From the NCBI GenBank assembly GCA_977006965.1, contig OZ345357.1, forward strand, positions 1,426,001 through 1,490,000: a stretch of 64,000 nt of DNA, given 5' to 3'. The position numbers were made by a program, and so were the translations under genes. Shown one piece after another: positions 33,512 to 43,212 of this stretch (positions are counted from its first letter, which is position 1; each line of letters begins with the position of its first letter). The notes below the pieces were generated by a model, which was not told where the DNA came from, ran no database searches, and saw only the letters and a program-made list of their open reading frames with translations. Source of the stretch: Phymatolithon calcareum (Eukaryota; Rhodophyta; Florideophyceae; Hapalidiales).

Positions 33512-33578
33512 AACTGCGTGCCATCATGGTACGCAGTTGGAACCCCATACTCAGTCCATCATGGACTGAGTAGAGGGG
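33512..33578. repeat. Two small hairpins with CCATCATGG centres
   Basis: AACTGCGTGCCAT pairs with ATGGTACGCAGTT (33,512-33,538; one G-T pair). CCCC..ACTCAGTCCAT pairs with ATGGACTGAGT..GGGG (33,543-33,578). They lie about 255 nt downstream of the sulfotransferase stop codon and could act in 3'-end formation or be tiny foldbacks. Confidence 0.7.
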
Positions 33579-34410
33579 CCGGAACCGCACTGTCGTGCAG
33601 GTCTTATTTACTGACTCTGACGAATGTGTTGCGGGAATTGGCATTTTGAGGACATTTGTTTTCTTCGTAGAGTCAGACGCCGCTGCGTTTCATGCTGCGC
33701 CTAGTGTTCATTCATAGAAGAACAATTCAAGATCGAGCAAGTGCGTGCTTCATTTTTGTCAATTAAAGTTTAGCATAACCTTTTGTAGGCTGACCAGAAC
33801 AAAAGAGCTTCAACGCTCGTGCTCTTGAACACTTCATCGCACTTCGAAAGAGGTGGCATTGATCGCACGTTGCCGTATTCACCTGGATGGGAAATGTCGT
33901 TACCAGGGCCCGTAAAAGCTTCAGTGAATCAGTGTCGATCATATAACCAGTCTTTGTGTACCTCTGGTGTTTCCGCTTCCTGCTTCAAAGGCGAACAATG
34001 CTTGCACATGTGGTCAAGAGTTTTTTATTGTTCTGCATGCACAATTCAGCTCATGCGTTCAATATTCATGTTTCCAAAATTTAAGAGTGTTCATGGAATC
34101 CTCCCCATTTGGTTGCGAAGGTCTTGTTGCTGTGTGATCTCCCTACAGTATGGGAAGAAAACCTCAAGACCCGGTTAGAATGAGACGAGATACAGCAGAT
34201 ACAGTACACTATAATATTATATTGTTCACGACCTTGTTTCATACCGTAAACACAGGATATTCTTGAGTCCAGCGCTTCGTGAACAACTCAAAATTTCTGC
34301 CACCAAGGAGTTTAACCTCTTGACGAACACGAGTATTCATCGGAAGGGCTTTCCACTTTGTGCAGTTCTTTCCAGTACAGTACCCAAAGTCAAAATCGTC
34401 GAAAAACAAT

Positions 34411-34472
34411 AATAATACTTATAAATGTAATAAAAAACAATTATTGTTTTTTATTATATTTGTAGGTGTTAT
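34411..34472. repeat. AT-rich foldback upstream of the IF-1 gene
   Basis: The arm AATACTTATAAATGTAATAA with its extension AAACAAT is followed by its reverse complement with about four mismatches over 30 bp and almost no loop. It lies about 130 bp upstream of the IF-1 start codon, within the likely promoter. Confidence 0.75.
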
Positions 34473-34604
34473 CATACGATGGTATTTGATCTCAAAAATC
34501 ACCTAAACCACTCGATCTCATCTGATGCCCTTGACCACATCCTCAACGTCCAAATGGAACCTGCTTCGTCGTTGCCCTGGAGCGCCTGCAAGTCGTCCTT
34601 TATC

Positions 34605-35091
34605 ATGTTTGCGCTTCCGGCTTTTTCGGTACCCGTTACATCTTTCTCTGGGGCTCAATTGCGCGCCGCGGGAGCAAGATGCGCACAACGACCAGCGGTG
34701 ACGATGAAGACGGGTGGGAAAAAGAAGAATAACCGGGATGCTAGAGTGGCTTCAAAAACTGACAGCGAGATGTCGAATGCGATTGAAATCGACGGCGTTG
34801 TTATTGAAAGCTTGCCAAGCGCAGTGTTCAAGGTTGAACTGGAAAATGGGGCTGTGGTTCTTGCACATATTTCTGGGAAAATTAGGAAGAATTACATCAG
34901 AATTCTTATCGGAGACAAGGTCAAGTGCGAGCTATCTCCGTATGACCTTACCAAGGGCAGAATAACTTGTACGTCTTCTCAACTGTTTACGCGAGCGATG
35001 CGACCTTGTTTCAACTGGGTCACTGACGCGTTTCGATCTGCTTCACCTGTGCGCGCGTCTCTGACGGATTGGCACAGTCCGATATAAGTAA
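34605..35091 (+). CDS. infA: Plastid-targeted translation initiation factor IF-1 (two exons)
   Basis: Exon 1 is 34,605-34,968; exon 2 is only 35,078-35,091. The intron (109 nt) starts GTACGT, ends GGCACAG and has CTGAC 14-18 nt before the acceptor. Splicing turns ...GRIT into GRITFRYK-stop, the expected end of a bacterial IF-1. The 125-residue product has an N-terminal extension [14 protein letters not shown] with phenylalanine at position 2, typical of red algal plastid transit peptides. The S1/OB-fold core follows: [56 protein letters not shown]-1 helps IF-2/IF-3 assemble the plastid ribosome on mRNA. It is encoded in many plastid genomes, so this is a transferred nuclear copy. I chose the internal ATG because it begins the transit peptide. 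Confidence 0.88.
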
Positions 35092-35550
35092 GCTTGAGCG
35101 TCGGCCATAAAGTGCGCGAGCGTGGGAATCGTGTTGGGGATTTATCGGGTTTTGTGTTTGAGAGAAAGGTTCAACTGCTAATAAAACTGTAGAGTCAGTA
35201 CAGTATAGAACTACAATGTGCTACTACCCAAGTTTTCTCTTCAACAGACTCCATTTCCAATCATCAGGTCATTCACAAAGTTCATTCTGTATTTCGCATG
35301 TGCAGTGTGCAAAGAGGTGCCTCTTTATGTCTCCACAGATGACCATTTCTGTGCAACGAATTCCTCCATCACATAGACTGACCTTGAGAGTGTGCGCTCT
35401 TGAGAACGTCCCTTAAAGTTATGACAAAAATCTCCCTAAAACAAGTAAGTTTTGGGTACTGGATTCATCTGCATAGAGTCTTGGCAAGGACGCCGTTCGG
35501 GAACTGCAACTCTAATCGCTCAGGCTTTTGATCACCAAGTCCAAGTCGAA

Positions 35551-35829
35551 ATGAGCGGCATACTGCGAGCTGGAAGGACCAGTGTCCGCGGCGCAGCGCG
35601 TGCCGCAGCTGGTGCGGGTGCCAGATCTGGTGGCGGGTCGCGTGCGCGCAACGGGACGCGCGCCAATACTAAGCGTTTCACGACCAACGCTGCAAATGCT
35701 GGACGTGGGACACGGGCGATCCGTGGTCGTGCCAAAGAACCTTTCGGTCGACCCTGCATTCGAACACGAGCAATGGTTCCGATGTTCGATCTGTTTCTTC
35801 TTGCATGGGACGAGTTTGACGATACATAA
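35551..35829 (+). CDS. Candidate small mitochondrial protein
   Basis: A 92-codon frame from the ATG at 35,551. The first 50 residues are rich in Arg, Ala and Gly with no acidic residue (MSGILRAGRTSVRGAARAAA), like a mitochondrial presequence, and TKRF-TTNAA resembles an R-x-F-type processing site. The rest is short and ends LFLLAWDEFDDT. Coding-like text also appears in the next frame, so an intron may be hidden and the C-terminus is uncertain. No family recognised. Confidence 0.35.
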   Translation: MSGILRAGRTSVRGAARAAAGAGARSGGGSRARNGTRANTKRFTTNAANAGRGTRAIRGRAKEPFGRPCIRTRAMVPMFDLFLLAWDEFDDT

Positions 35830-36241
35830 TTAATGCTGGGGCCGTATGGGCGTACTGTGCATGGAGACACGGGGCGATACGGACGATGAAAACTTTTACA
35901 AGGGAAGAAAACCGCACATTATTTTCCGCTGAGACCAACGATTGTTGCGGACAGAGAGGTGATGTTGCAAGTTTTGAATTCAGGGTGGTTGTAGTTAAGA
36001 ATGATAGAAGAGTCTAATAAAATGAATGTCATTATCTCTGCACGAGATTGTTCCCACCTCGTTGAAGTTAGAACCAGACGACTGAACAGAACGACGGAGG
36101 GACCTCCTTTAAGTCGCAGACTCGCACTATGCATAGGCATGTTAGTCAGAAGCCTTGGTCAATCGTGCCTCTTAATATGGATGTAGTATACAAATAGTAG
36201 AAATCAGTACATAACACTATGGTGGCCAGAACACCCAGCAC
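35830..36241. other. Intergenic stretch
   Basis: About 400 bp between the candidate mitochondrial gene and the 3' end of the minus-strand methyltransferase-like gene. Nothing recognisable. Confidence 0.4.
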
Positions 36242-37358
36242 TTATGCCGCAAAAGGGTTGACTTGCCTGCTCTTCCGTCTCGCCTTGGCCAATCTGATAG
36301 CCTCAGTCTCAAAAAACCTCGGATTCTCGCCAACACTCGAAGCCGACGACATCACCGTCGAAGCACCCGAAGCACTATCTCCCCGCCATCGCCCTAACAT
36401 GTTCCACTTTGCAGTCCCGACGGTGGTTGCAGGTAGGGCACGCGGGAGAAATTTCTCTGTCGGATTACCGCTCTTCTTCCTCCGTCCCTTGACACGTCGT
36501 ATTCTGAAAGATAGGACGCAGAATGCGGCGTAAATCACACTGACGACAAACATGTCACGCCACACCTTTCGCAGCAACGCGTCCACACTACGGATGCGCG
36601 GCCACTTGCTCAGGTCGAATTGCATGACGATGTAATAATTGAAATACGCCGATAGTGAGGTGAGAGGAGGGCCGTACGGAGCACGCCAGTCAATGGCGTT
36701 GTATTTCTCATTGATTTCCGACTCGCTGAGCGCAAGCCCTACGGCCTCGGGCCTTGGGCGTAAAACGATGAGACCTTGTGGTTCTTCTATGGGCCCCAAG
36801 TCCGGAAATGTATTCTGAGTTGCTAATACACGAGCCACCTCTGTGTAGTATTGCATTACGCCGCCGTAGTGCGCTGTGCGTGTGTAAAAATCGTGGATGA
36901 ACACAAGCGAGTCTGCGTTGAGACGGCTGAGAACTTTAAGCGCGCACGCCATACCTGAACGAGTGAAATCACTTTCAAGTCAGCAAACGTGTGTGTGTGT
37001 GTGTGATTCGAACCACAAGCAAAGACCAAGAAGAAGACTGCGAAAAATACTTACGTGCACGACCGTCAATAAACACTCGATCAAACACGGCGTCCGGGAG
37101 CGTATCCATCGTATCCACATACTCCTTAAACTGCACATAGTTCCCATGTTCAAACCGTGATATAGTCCCCCACTTCCGATGTCCACGATGCACACCGACA
37201 CAAACAAGATTGAGATTGGAAAAGTCTGCCGAGGCACGGTCCAACTCACTCTGCAGATACGCCGCCCACGCACAGTTATGCTCGATGGAATACGCCCGCT
37301 CTTTATTTCCGCGCGTGTGCGGCCCTCGATAGGAGTATAAAGAGAAATGTGTGTAAGT
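36242..37358 (-). CDS. Membrane-anchored methyltransferase-like protein, catalytic part (5' end missing or displaced)
   Basis: Two exons are clear: 37,055 upward (frame open to 37,358) and 36,242-36,954. They are joined by a 100-nt intron (36,955-37,054) with donor GTAAGT, a CTGAC branch-like motif, acceptor TTCAG and a GT dinucleotide run (36,989-37,005). The spliced text reads ERAYSIEHNCAW ... FDRVFIDGRAR-MACALKVL ... SLVFIHDFYTR..HYGGVMQYY, a class I SAM-dependent methyltransferase-like family with a VDGRxR..CAL and IHDxxxR pattern. A C-terminal span (MFVVSVIYAAFCVLSFRI) and a basic tail follow. No start codon exists in the open part, and the glycine-rich SAM-binding segment expected before YSIEHN is not seen. 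A fitting N-terminal piece lies beyond the Fanzor gene at 40,228-40,500. Confidence 0.65.
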
Positions 37359-40240
37359 TCAAAGAATCTAAAAATGAAGAGACAAGCAATCTATGCGTGA
37401 GAACTGCGTGAGGGTCTGCTGAGATGGGGCGGTCGGGGCAATCCCAGAAGCTGATGGAGACCCACAGTGGCAATATTTGTCGCTCCGTTTGTGTCTCGGT
37501 CAATAGATTCCGTAGAACATCCATTGCTCTCGCCTGTCGGGTTGTTCGTACAACGAAACACACGGGAGCGGTGATTGCCTTGCAGAGTGTGTCCACACTC
37601 TTTGCAGCGTATAGATGTTCTGAATTCGTCGACCAGGACGACTGGACAGATAAGCGAGAGCGCACGAAGAAGCCTCTTGCGCGGACAAGGACCGCGCGAA
37701 CCATGACCAAACTCCGCATTACCGAAAAACAACACGCGCTTCCTCCGGTACAAATCTTGTTTGAGTTTCCGCTTTGCCGCACCGCGGCTCGTCGAAGTTC
37801 GCAACTCTTCATTTTCAGCTCCAAAGGCAAGAGTCTTTGCCATTTCTTGGATGTTTCGTGATTTGGCGCGGAGTCGAGCAAAGCGTTGGCGACGTCTGTT
37901 CTTGGAAAACAATTCGCGGCACATGACCGTCAATGTACTGTAGACAACGTTGGCGTATGCAACACTTGCACCGGCACGCTTTAGCGACACTTGAGAAAAG
38001 TCGTTGAGCGCAGCTCGGTAGGGCGCATTTTGGGTGCGACGAGCCGCCTCGTTCTTCTCCGCCGCCCGCGCCAGCGACTCAAACCTGTAGGTCTTGTGGG
38101 AAACATACTTAGTTGATTTCTCGATGTCCTTCGCCTTCATCGCATCTTTGACTTCTTGTGTATTATGAGGTGATAGGTCCACTTCGGCTCTCACGGTGGT
38201 CCCTATCTTGACTTGTCCCGGATCGAGGCCAATGACCTGGTACGTCCCTTGAAAGTCCTCCGGAATGGCAACAGCGTTCTTGAAGAGGCCCTTCGTGTTC
38301 CTTGATATGTCGAAACGACGCCGTATGGAGTGGTACCCTGTTTGATGCAGTTCACGCACACCGGACGGAAGAGGCTCCTTGGGAGGCTGTCGGGTGGAAT
38401 CAGCACTTGGTCGAGCGACTTCCGTATGCTCCTTCTTGGTTATCGTAGCTAACAAGACCTTGATTTGCAAACCATCGGAGGAAATGTTGCACACAAGCCA
38501 AGGAATGGGGCCGTGTTCGTTGTGTTTCTGCTCGGCGTACCTTGCGTCATCGGGAACCCAGGAGTGTTGGACGCACAGTGGAATTCCTTGCCTTAAACAT
38601 CTCTTCTGGCGAAGAAGTTTTCTTTTCTTCTTCTTCTTCCTCCTCCGATGTCGCGGGAGCTTGTTGAAAGCCTTGCGGTGCATTACTTTTCTCTTCTTGC
38701 CGTTCGCCCTCACAGGAGGAGGTCGGTAACGATCGATCTTGCGCTTTGAATGGAAGTCAAAAAATGGTGTCCACCACGTCCGACTCCCTACTGCTTTCAA
38801 ATCTTCTTCCGAAATAACGCCGGGAGCGAGCTGACGTACGGATTCGTTGTCGTAGTGCACAAATGCGTACTGCAGTGAATACAAGGGGAGTAGAGTGAAA
38901 GGCTTGGGAAGTGAGTCAAGACCGGGGACTTTCTTCTCGTTGAATAGAGACTTTCTCGACTCTTCCACCGCGGCTCTTAGCTCATGCACTTGTTGGTCTG
39001 TGATCGACTCCGCTGTATCGAACCACGGCGGAACGGGAACTTCCTTGAGCAGACTCCTTTGCGCGACGATCCTTTGCTTGTCGTACTTCCCATGAACGCT
39101 AGGGAAGTCAACATACGGCTGGGCACTGTCCACTTCGGAGCGCACTCGCGACGCTTCGTCGTACAAAGGACTTACTTCACGCCTGAAGTGATATAATACT
39201 CGGAGCTTTGAAATAGGGGATTGAAATTCCCTGACGTCATCAAAAAGCGCACGGAAAATCGGCATCATGTCGAAAAGACCATCTCTCCAGCTCGCGATTA
39301 TGTTTCGGTGGCAAAATCGGTCAATGATTTCTGTCGCTCGGTCGGCTGTGCTGGCTATGGCGGCGTTGAATAGAGCTTCGGATGCTTTCTTCGTCATCTC
39401 GTGGAAGTTGTCTTGACTGCGATCATTCCAGAACCTCTGTTCGATGAAGCATTGAATATGCCGTCCTGATTGATCAAAATGGTCTTCCACATGCCGCTTA
39501 TTAGCTGCTGACATGTTGCGCGAGAGGACACCGAGTGGTCGCTTGATACAATTCCGCATTTTCTCCAAGGTCTGGGGCCCGAGCCCGTGTTCTTCGTCTT
39601 CGTGGTGTCTGTGAACATAGTTCACCAAATGAGTCCTGACAGCAGCGTACTGTTCTAGATCAAGAATACGCGGTTCGCTTTTCTTGTTCGGAGCACGCAT
39701 CTTGTACGTTGCTAAGTGAAGAGCGATGTGCCGCAATACGCCGGCGTTGAATAAAATCCTTGAACCCGCAAACGAAACCGCAGGGTCATCCAAGAGCAGG
39801 TTCAAGTACACTGACACCAAGTGTCTTAGAAGGCCGAGTACTTTAGCATTCGTGTGCAAGTTGTGAGTCAACTTGGCCTTGTCCAAGTTATTCTTGATGC
39901 ACGCATCGACCGATGTCGTGACTGTGCGGACCTTGAATGAGAACGTTTTGATTCGCCGGTTGGCTGCAAACTCTTTCAGCTCTTCTCGGACCTTCTTCGG
40001 GATAGCGGCCCCGTCGGACATGGCGGCAAGCCGACGGAACGGTTTCACAGCGCCATAAAGGATGGATGGTGGTGGCTTGGGGGTATGCAAGTGCTGTGGT
40101 ACAACATCGAGTGGCGACAGAGGTTTAAAAGTACCACCAACAGAAAGCCATGTAGCATACAAGACGAGGAGCTATTTTCGGAATCCACATGCTTTGCTCA
40201 CCAAACGAAAGGCCCGGTCACAGCCTCTCAGGTTGCCAGG
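37330..40240 (-). mobile_element. Fanzor-bearing element, ends unresolved
   Basis: The span between the two pieces of the methyltransferase-like gene that contains the Fanzor frame and its flanks. I find no convincing terminal inverted repeat or target duplication. The limits given are only where host-like reading frames stop on each side. The 3' flank is about 30-90 bp if the host exon resumes near 37,330. A guide RNA would be expected at one end, but I cannot recognise it by eye. Confidence 0.4.
37391..40021 (-). CDS. Fanzor (eukaryotic TnpB/OMEGA-type RNA-guided nuclease homologue)
   Basis: An 876-residue intronless protein from the ATG at 40,021 (context CCGCCATG; the frame is open 47 codons further up). 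Positions below count from that upstream frame start. A long helical N-terminal region (50-480) is followed by a basic stretch (RRRKKKKRK, 507-513) that may serve as a nuclear signal. The C-terminal half is a RuvC nuclease. RuvC-I is VIGLDPGQVKIGTTV (Asp646). The segment FFGNAEFGHGSRGP follows, then VLVDEFRTSIRCKECG, where Glu845 is the alternative RuvC-II acid typical of Fanzors. A four-Cys zinc finger (C852, C855, C870, C881) comes next, and RuvC-III is IDRDTNGATNIA (Asp888). All key residues are intact. Characterised Fanzors cut DNA guided by an RNA encoded at the element. No transposase gene is adjacent. Confidence 0.92.
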   Translation of the reverse strand: MSDGAAIPKKVREELKEFAANRRIKTFSFKVRTVTTSVDACIKNNLDKAKLTHNLHTNAKVLGLLRHLVSVYLNLLLDDPAVSFAGSRILFNAGVLRHIALHLATYKMRAPNKKSEPRILDLEQYAAVRTHLVNYVHRHHEDEEHGLGPQTLEKMRNCIKRPLGVLSRNMSAANKRHVEDHFDQSGRHIQCFIEQRFWNDRSQDNFHEMTKKASEALFNAAIASTADRATEIIDRFCHRNIIASWRDGLFDMMPIFRALFDDVREFQSPISKLRVLYHFRREVSPLYDEASRVRSEVDSAQPYVDFPSVHGKYDKQRIVAQRSLLKEVPVPPWFDTAESITDQQVHELRAAVEESRKSLFNEKKVPGLDSLPKPFTLLPLYSLQYAFVHYDNESVRQLAPGVISEEDLKAVGSRTWWTPFFDFHSKRKIDRYRPPPVRANGKKRKVMHRKAFNKLPRHRRRKKKKKRKLLRQKRCLRQGIPLCVQHSWVPDDARYAEQKHNEHGPIPWLVCNISSDGLQIKVLLATITKKEHTEVARPSADSTRQPPKEPLPSGVRELHQTGYHSIRRRFDISRNTKGLFKNAVAIPEDFQGTYQVIGLDPGQVKIGTTVRAEVDLSPHNTQEVKDAMKAKDIEKSTKYVSHKTYRFESLARAAEKNEAARRTQNAPYRAALNDFSQVSLKRAGASVAYANVVYSTLTVMCRELFSKNRRRQRFARLRAKSRNIQEMAKTLAFGAENEELRTSTSRGAAKRKLKQDLYRRKRVLFFGNAEFGHGSRGPCPRKRLLRALSLICPVVLVDEFRTSIRCKECGHTLQGNHRSRVFRCTNNPTGESNGCSTESIDRDTNGATNIATVGLHQLLGLPRPPHLSRPSRSSHA

Positions 40241-40500
40241 TCCCATATGATATGCAGTATATCGCTCCGGTGCAGGGATATGGCGACTGAGCACCATGAA
40301 TGAGACTCAGTTTCTCGTACCGCTCTTCGGATGAACCGATGGACGTATTTAGAAAGGGGGCATTGGGCGCAATAAATGGATCGGAATAGAGCGACGCAGC
40401 GCAAGTCTCGAGATGTGAAGGAATCCCGGAATAAAAGCTTCATAGAGAGGGCGGCCGCAACGACATATGCGGAGAAGATGAAAGTGACTGCTTGCATCAT
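40228..40500 (-). pseudogene. Candidate N-terminal anchor exon of the methyltransferase-like gene
   Basis: From the ATG at 40,500 the frame starts MMQAVTFIFSAYVVAAALSM, a signal-anchor-like span. It continues through a soluble stretch with RDSFTSRDLRCVALF and ETESHSWCSVAIS before a stop at 40,228. It lies on the same strand and upstream of the Fanzor gene. It suits the missing start of the catalytic gene at 36,242-37,358, which begins mid-domain. The link is inference. If it is right, the gene is split by the Fanzor insertion or carries it in an intron. Confidence 0.4.
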
Positions 40501-40709
40501 GGTGGAAGGCGCTCAAAGTGTGCAGGTTAGAGTGATCGGATAGCGGTTTTCGATGCACGTGCGAGGTGAAGCCAGTGTATGAACCGCGTTGTTGATCCCC
40601 ATATGGAGATGAAGATGGGCGAGACGGGGTTGGTGCTTTTGCGAAGGGAAATAGGTGCAGACTTTAGAAGAGATTATATGAGGCGAAGAAAAGAATGTTT
40701 TACTTTTGC

Positions 40710-41628
40710 CAGGGGAATGTTAGGAGGGGGACAAAAGCAGGCGAGGTGTCATACCGAATTTTAATGATAAGCCTATGTGGCGTCCGTATGAAGCAGAGCA
40801 GGTAGGGCGAAAATGTATCATAAACGTAGTCGGTTCATAGAAAAAATCCAGCTTACAGCTCGCGTACATTATGGACCGTAATGTAGCGAAGCCTCTCATT
40901 GCAGGATCCCATTCTGGAGAGAAATAATAGAGAAGTAGGTTTTCGAGCTCTCCCTGTGCACTGTGCACAAAACGTGCACGGCTCGCGCCCGTGGCTTTCG
41001 TGATTTTCAAACGTTGCCCGCGAAAATTTGAGATGTAGCAGTTGTGCGCTGGGCAGATTTAACCATATTTTAATTAATGAAACGGAAGACTTGGAGGTGT
41101 GGCTCGCGTCTTTTCTCCTGTGTAACAGCGATGGACCCGAGCGGAACGTTCTCGGAGGCGAATAGCTCGTGTGACGAGCTCGGGGTTCAATCAGCCGTGA
41201 GTTCTGGGCTGGAACAAGGCGCTCGGTCGCTCGCTCATCCGTCGGTGGTCCTCGCTTGAGAGAAGTGCTCGCATAATCCAGTTCTGCGAAATATAACCTA
41301 TCATTTGCGGCCACGTTGCCACAATTTCATCAGCTAATCACGAAAGCGCCCGCACGAGAGCCTCGGAATCCGACATGGCACCGCAGCGTTTACTGCACTC
41401 CAACTATACTATCACTAGGATGCTTAGAGCTCAACATGTCCTGGCACAATTCCATTGGCCGTCGTCGAACGACGGCTCTGTCAGAGCGCTGCAAGAATCG
41501 AGCTTCGTCACTTAATTTTTGATACAAGGATTTCCTCATAATTAACCTGACAGAACGCAGGCCACATTTTTAATAAACTTTTTGAAACATCAAGTTTCTG
41601 CTTTTGTCCCCCTCCTAACATTCCCCTG
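40710..41628. mobile_element. Non-autonomous DNA transposon, 919 bp, 31-bp perfect TIRs
   Basis: The left end at 40,710-40,740 begins CAGGGGAATGTTAGG; its exact 31-bp reverse complement lies at 41,598-41,628. A direct 7-bp repeat CTTTTGC flanks both sides (40,703-40,709 and 41,629-41,635), consistent with a target-site duplication. CAGGGG ends with a 7-8 bp duplication are hAT-like. No transposase is present. The 462-bp minus-strand frame inside (40,853-41,314) has no recognised domain. Confidence 0.85.
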
Positions 41629-43212
41629 CTTTTGCAAAGGTTTCTATTTTCGGTTTTCTCTGCTGGATGGTATTCGCCACTGTAAATGTACCGAGCAGCT
41701 ATTGCGTCAATTTTCGCAGCTTGTTTTTGTGGACGCGAGAAAACACAAGCCGCCTGACGTACGAAAATGTGACATTGGACCGATAGATATTTAATAGTTC
41801 ACCTAGAATTGAGCATTTTCTCCGCTCCTATCACTTACACTCAAACTGAGTTCTTATGGCCAGATGATCTTCCCAACCCGGTCAACCTTCAACCTGTAAA
41901 ACCTGATGCAGGAAAAATAAGTTGGAAGCTTAAATTCGATTGTTTATTTTGATGTGAGGAGGATTTTGTAAGTAAATCACTACATTATTCCTCGGAGAGG
42001 AGAAAAAATAAGTTAGATTTTCTAAAGAATTTGAGAAGGGGAAGAGGAAAAAATAAGTTTTTTCTCACTTAAAATTTGTTTGGAGGTAAGAACAAAATAA
42101 GTTAGTTTTTTCCAATATTTTGAAGACGTGAACAGAAAATGACAACAGTCTGAGCGTGGACCGCTCTGTCATCGTTGAGGTGGATTCTAGGACAAATGAA
42201 TATGTAAGGAGCTCGTGTGCTCGATAAACATCGCAAGAAGAGCGGTAGTTATATCGAGCTATTCTGCATTTAGCAAAGATCGTTCCTCAACTCGAAAACG
42301 GCCTTCCGTGATCGAACTATCGTATAATTAGTAGCAATTTGTACCAGCTTAGTTTCATGTGAATATGGCTATGGAAATGCTTCATGAATCTTTTGTCGTC
42401 ACGAAAAGACCGTATCCTCATCTACCGTCCGGAACTTGTCACAGAGCGGTTCGAAAGTTTCACACTATCCAACACACGAATCCCCTCGTTTCCATTTCAC
42501 CTCTCAGTCAACGCACGAGCACCGCTTCCATTGCACAAGCGCCATCCAAGTCGCAGCGCCAAACCGACCCACCAGCTTATCGATGCTACAGTAGGACCAT
42601 CTGATTGGTTTTGCAAGAGAATCAGTTCAGAAGACATTGGCTATAAAAGAACATACGTCCACTGCAGTGATGATTTCTAAACCCGATTTAGCATGCAGGA
42701 ATATTACTCGATGTTCAGGACTCTTCAGCACCAGACCGCTAAGAATCTTCTACGCAGTAAGGAACACTCGTCTTCGCCTCGGTGCATATCCGTGGTCTCG
42801 TGCCCATATTCAGACCTCTCCACTGGGCGACAACCCCTACTTGAAAACCGTCAAAAGTAACCTTCATTGCAGTGCTTGTCCAGCACAGCGCTGCAGTGCA
42901 ACCCAGGGCGTGGGCAGCCAGCAACCATGCATGCATGATAAATGAGCATCAAATTACAGTGTAGGTCTCGAACCCGCAAACAATTGGCTGATGCTCAGAT
43001 CCTGCCGAATGGAGTTTTTTCTATGATTTTTCACCACCGCCCAGCTGTCCTCTACAAGTACATCAAGAACATTCGGGACCCACTGCATGCGCTGCATATT
43101 TTCCGTGGAACGCAACAGCCAAATTAATATTCAGATCTCTCCGCTCACCGCGCCCCAGATCCATCCATCCATCCATCCCTCACAAACTCCCCGCCCTCCC
43201 AGCCAGCCAGCC
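41629..43212. other. Intergenic region with short AT-rich direct repeats
   Basis: No supported gene. Between 41,919 and 42,095 the word AAAATAAGTT recurs four times in a purine-rich context. Overlapping plus frames at 42,359-42,945 look coding-like in parts but have no domain. The 5' leader of RanBP1 contains CCAT (from 43,162) and GCCA (from 43,200) tetranucleotide runs. Confidence 0.45.

Larger units (their letters stand above)
33259..34604. other. Intergenic region, snap-backs only
   Basis: No supported gene. It contains the paired hairpins at 33,512-33,578 and the foldback at 34,411-34,472, plus a TACAGTACAGTA-like motif at 34,374-34,383. Short open frames (such as 33,819-34,178) show no domain. 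Confidence 0.5.

Noticed and set aside
34479-34604. Extra N-terminal 42 codons of the IF-1 frame
   Set aside because: The internal ATG at 34,605 begins a proper phenylalanine-type transit peptide; the upstream codons look like leader sequence.
34969-35087. Read-through end of the IF-1 frame ([11 protein letters not shown]...)
   Set aside because: It is intron sequence with GTACGT/CAG borders and a branch motif; splicing gives the conserved family ending.
37391-40021. Fanzor as a Cas12 protein of a CRISPR system
   Set aside because: No repeat-spacer array or cas genes, the setting is eukaryotic, and the DEFRTS plus zinc finger pattern is Fanzor/TnpB.
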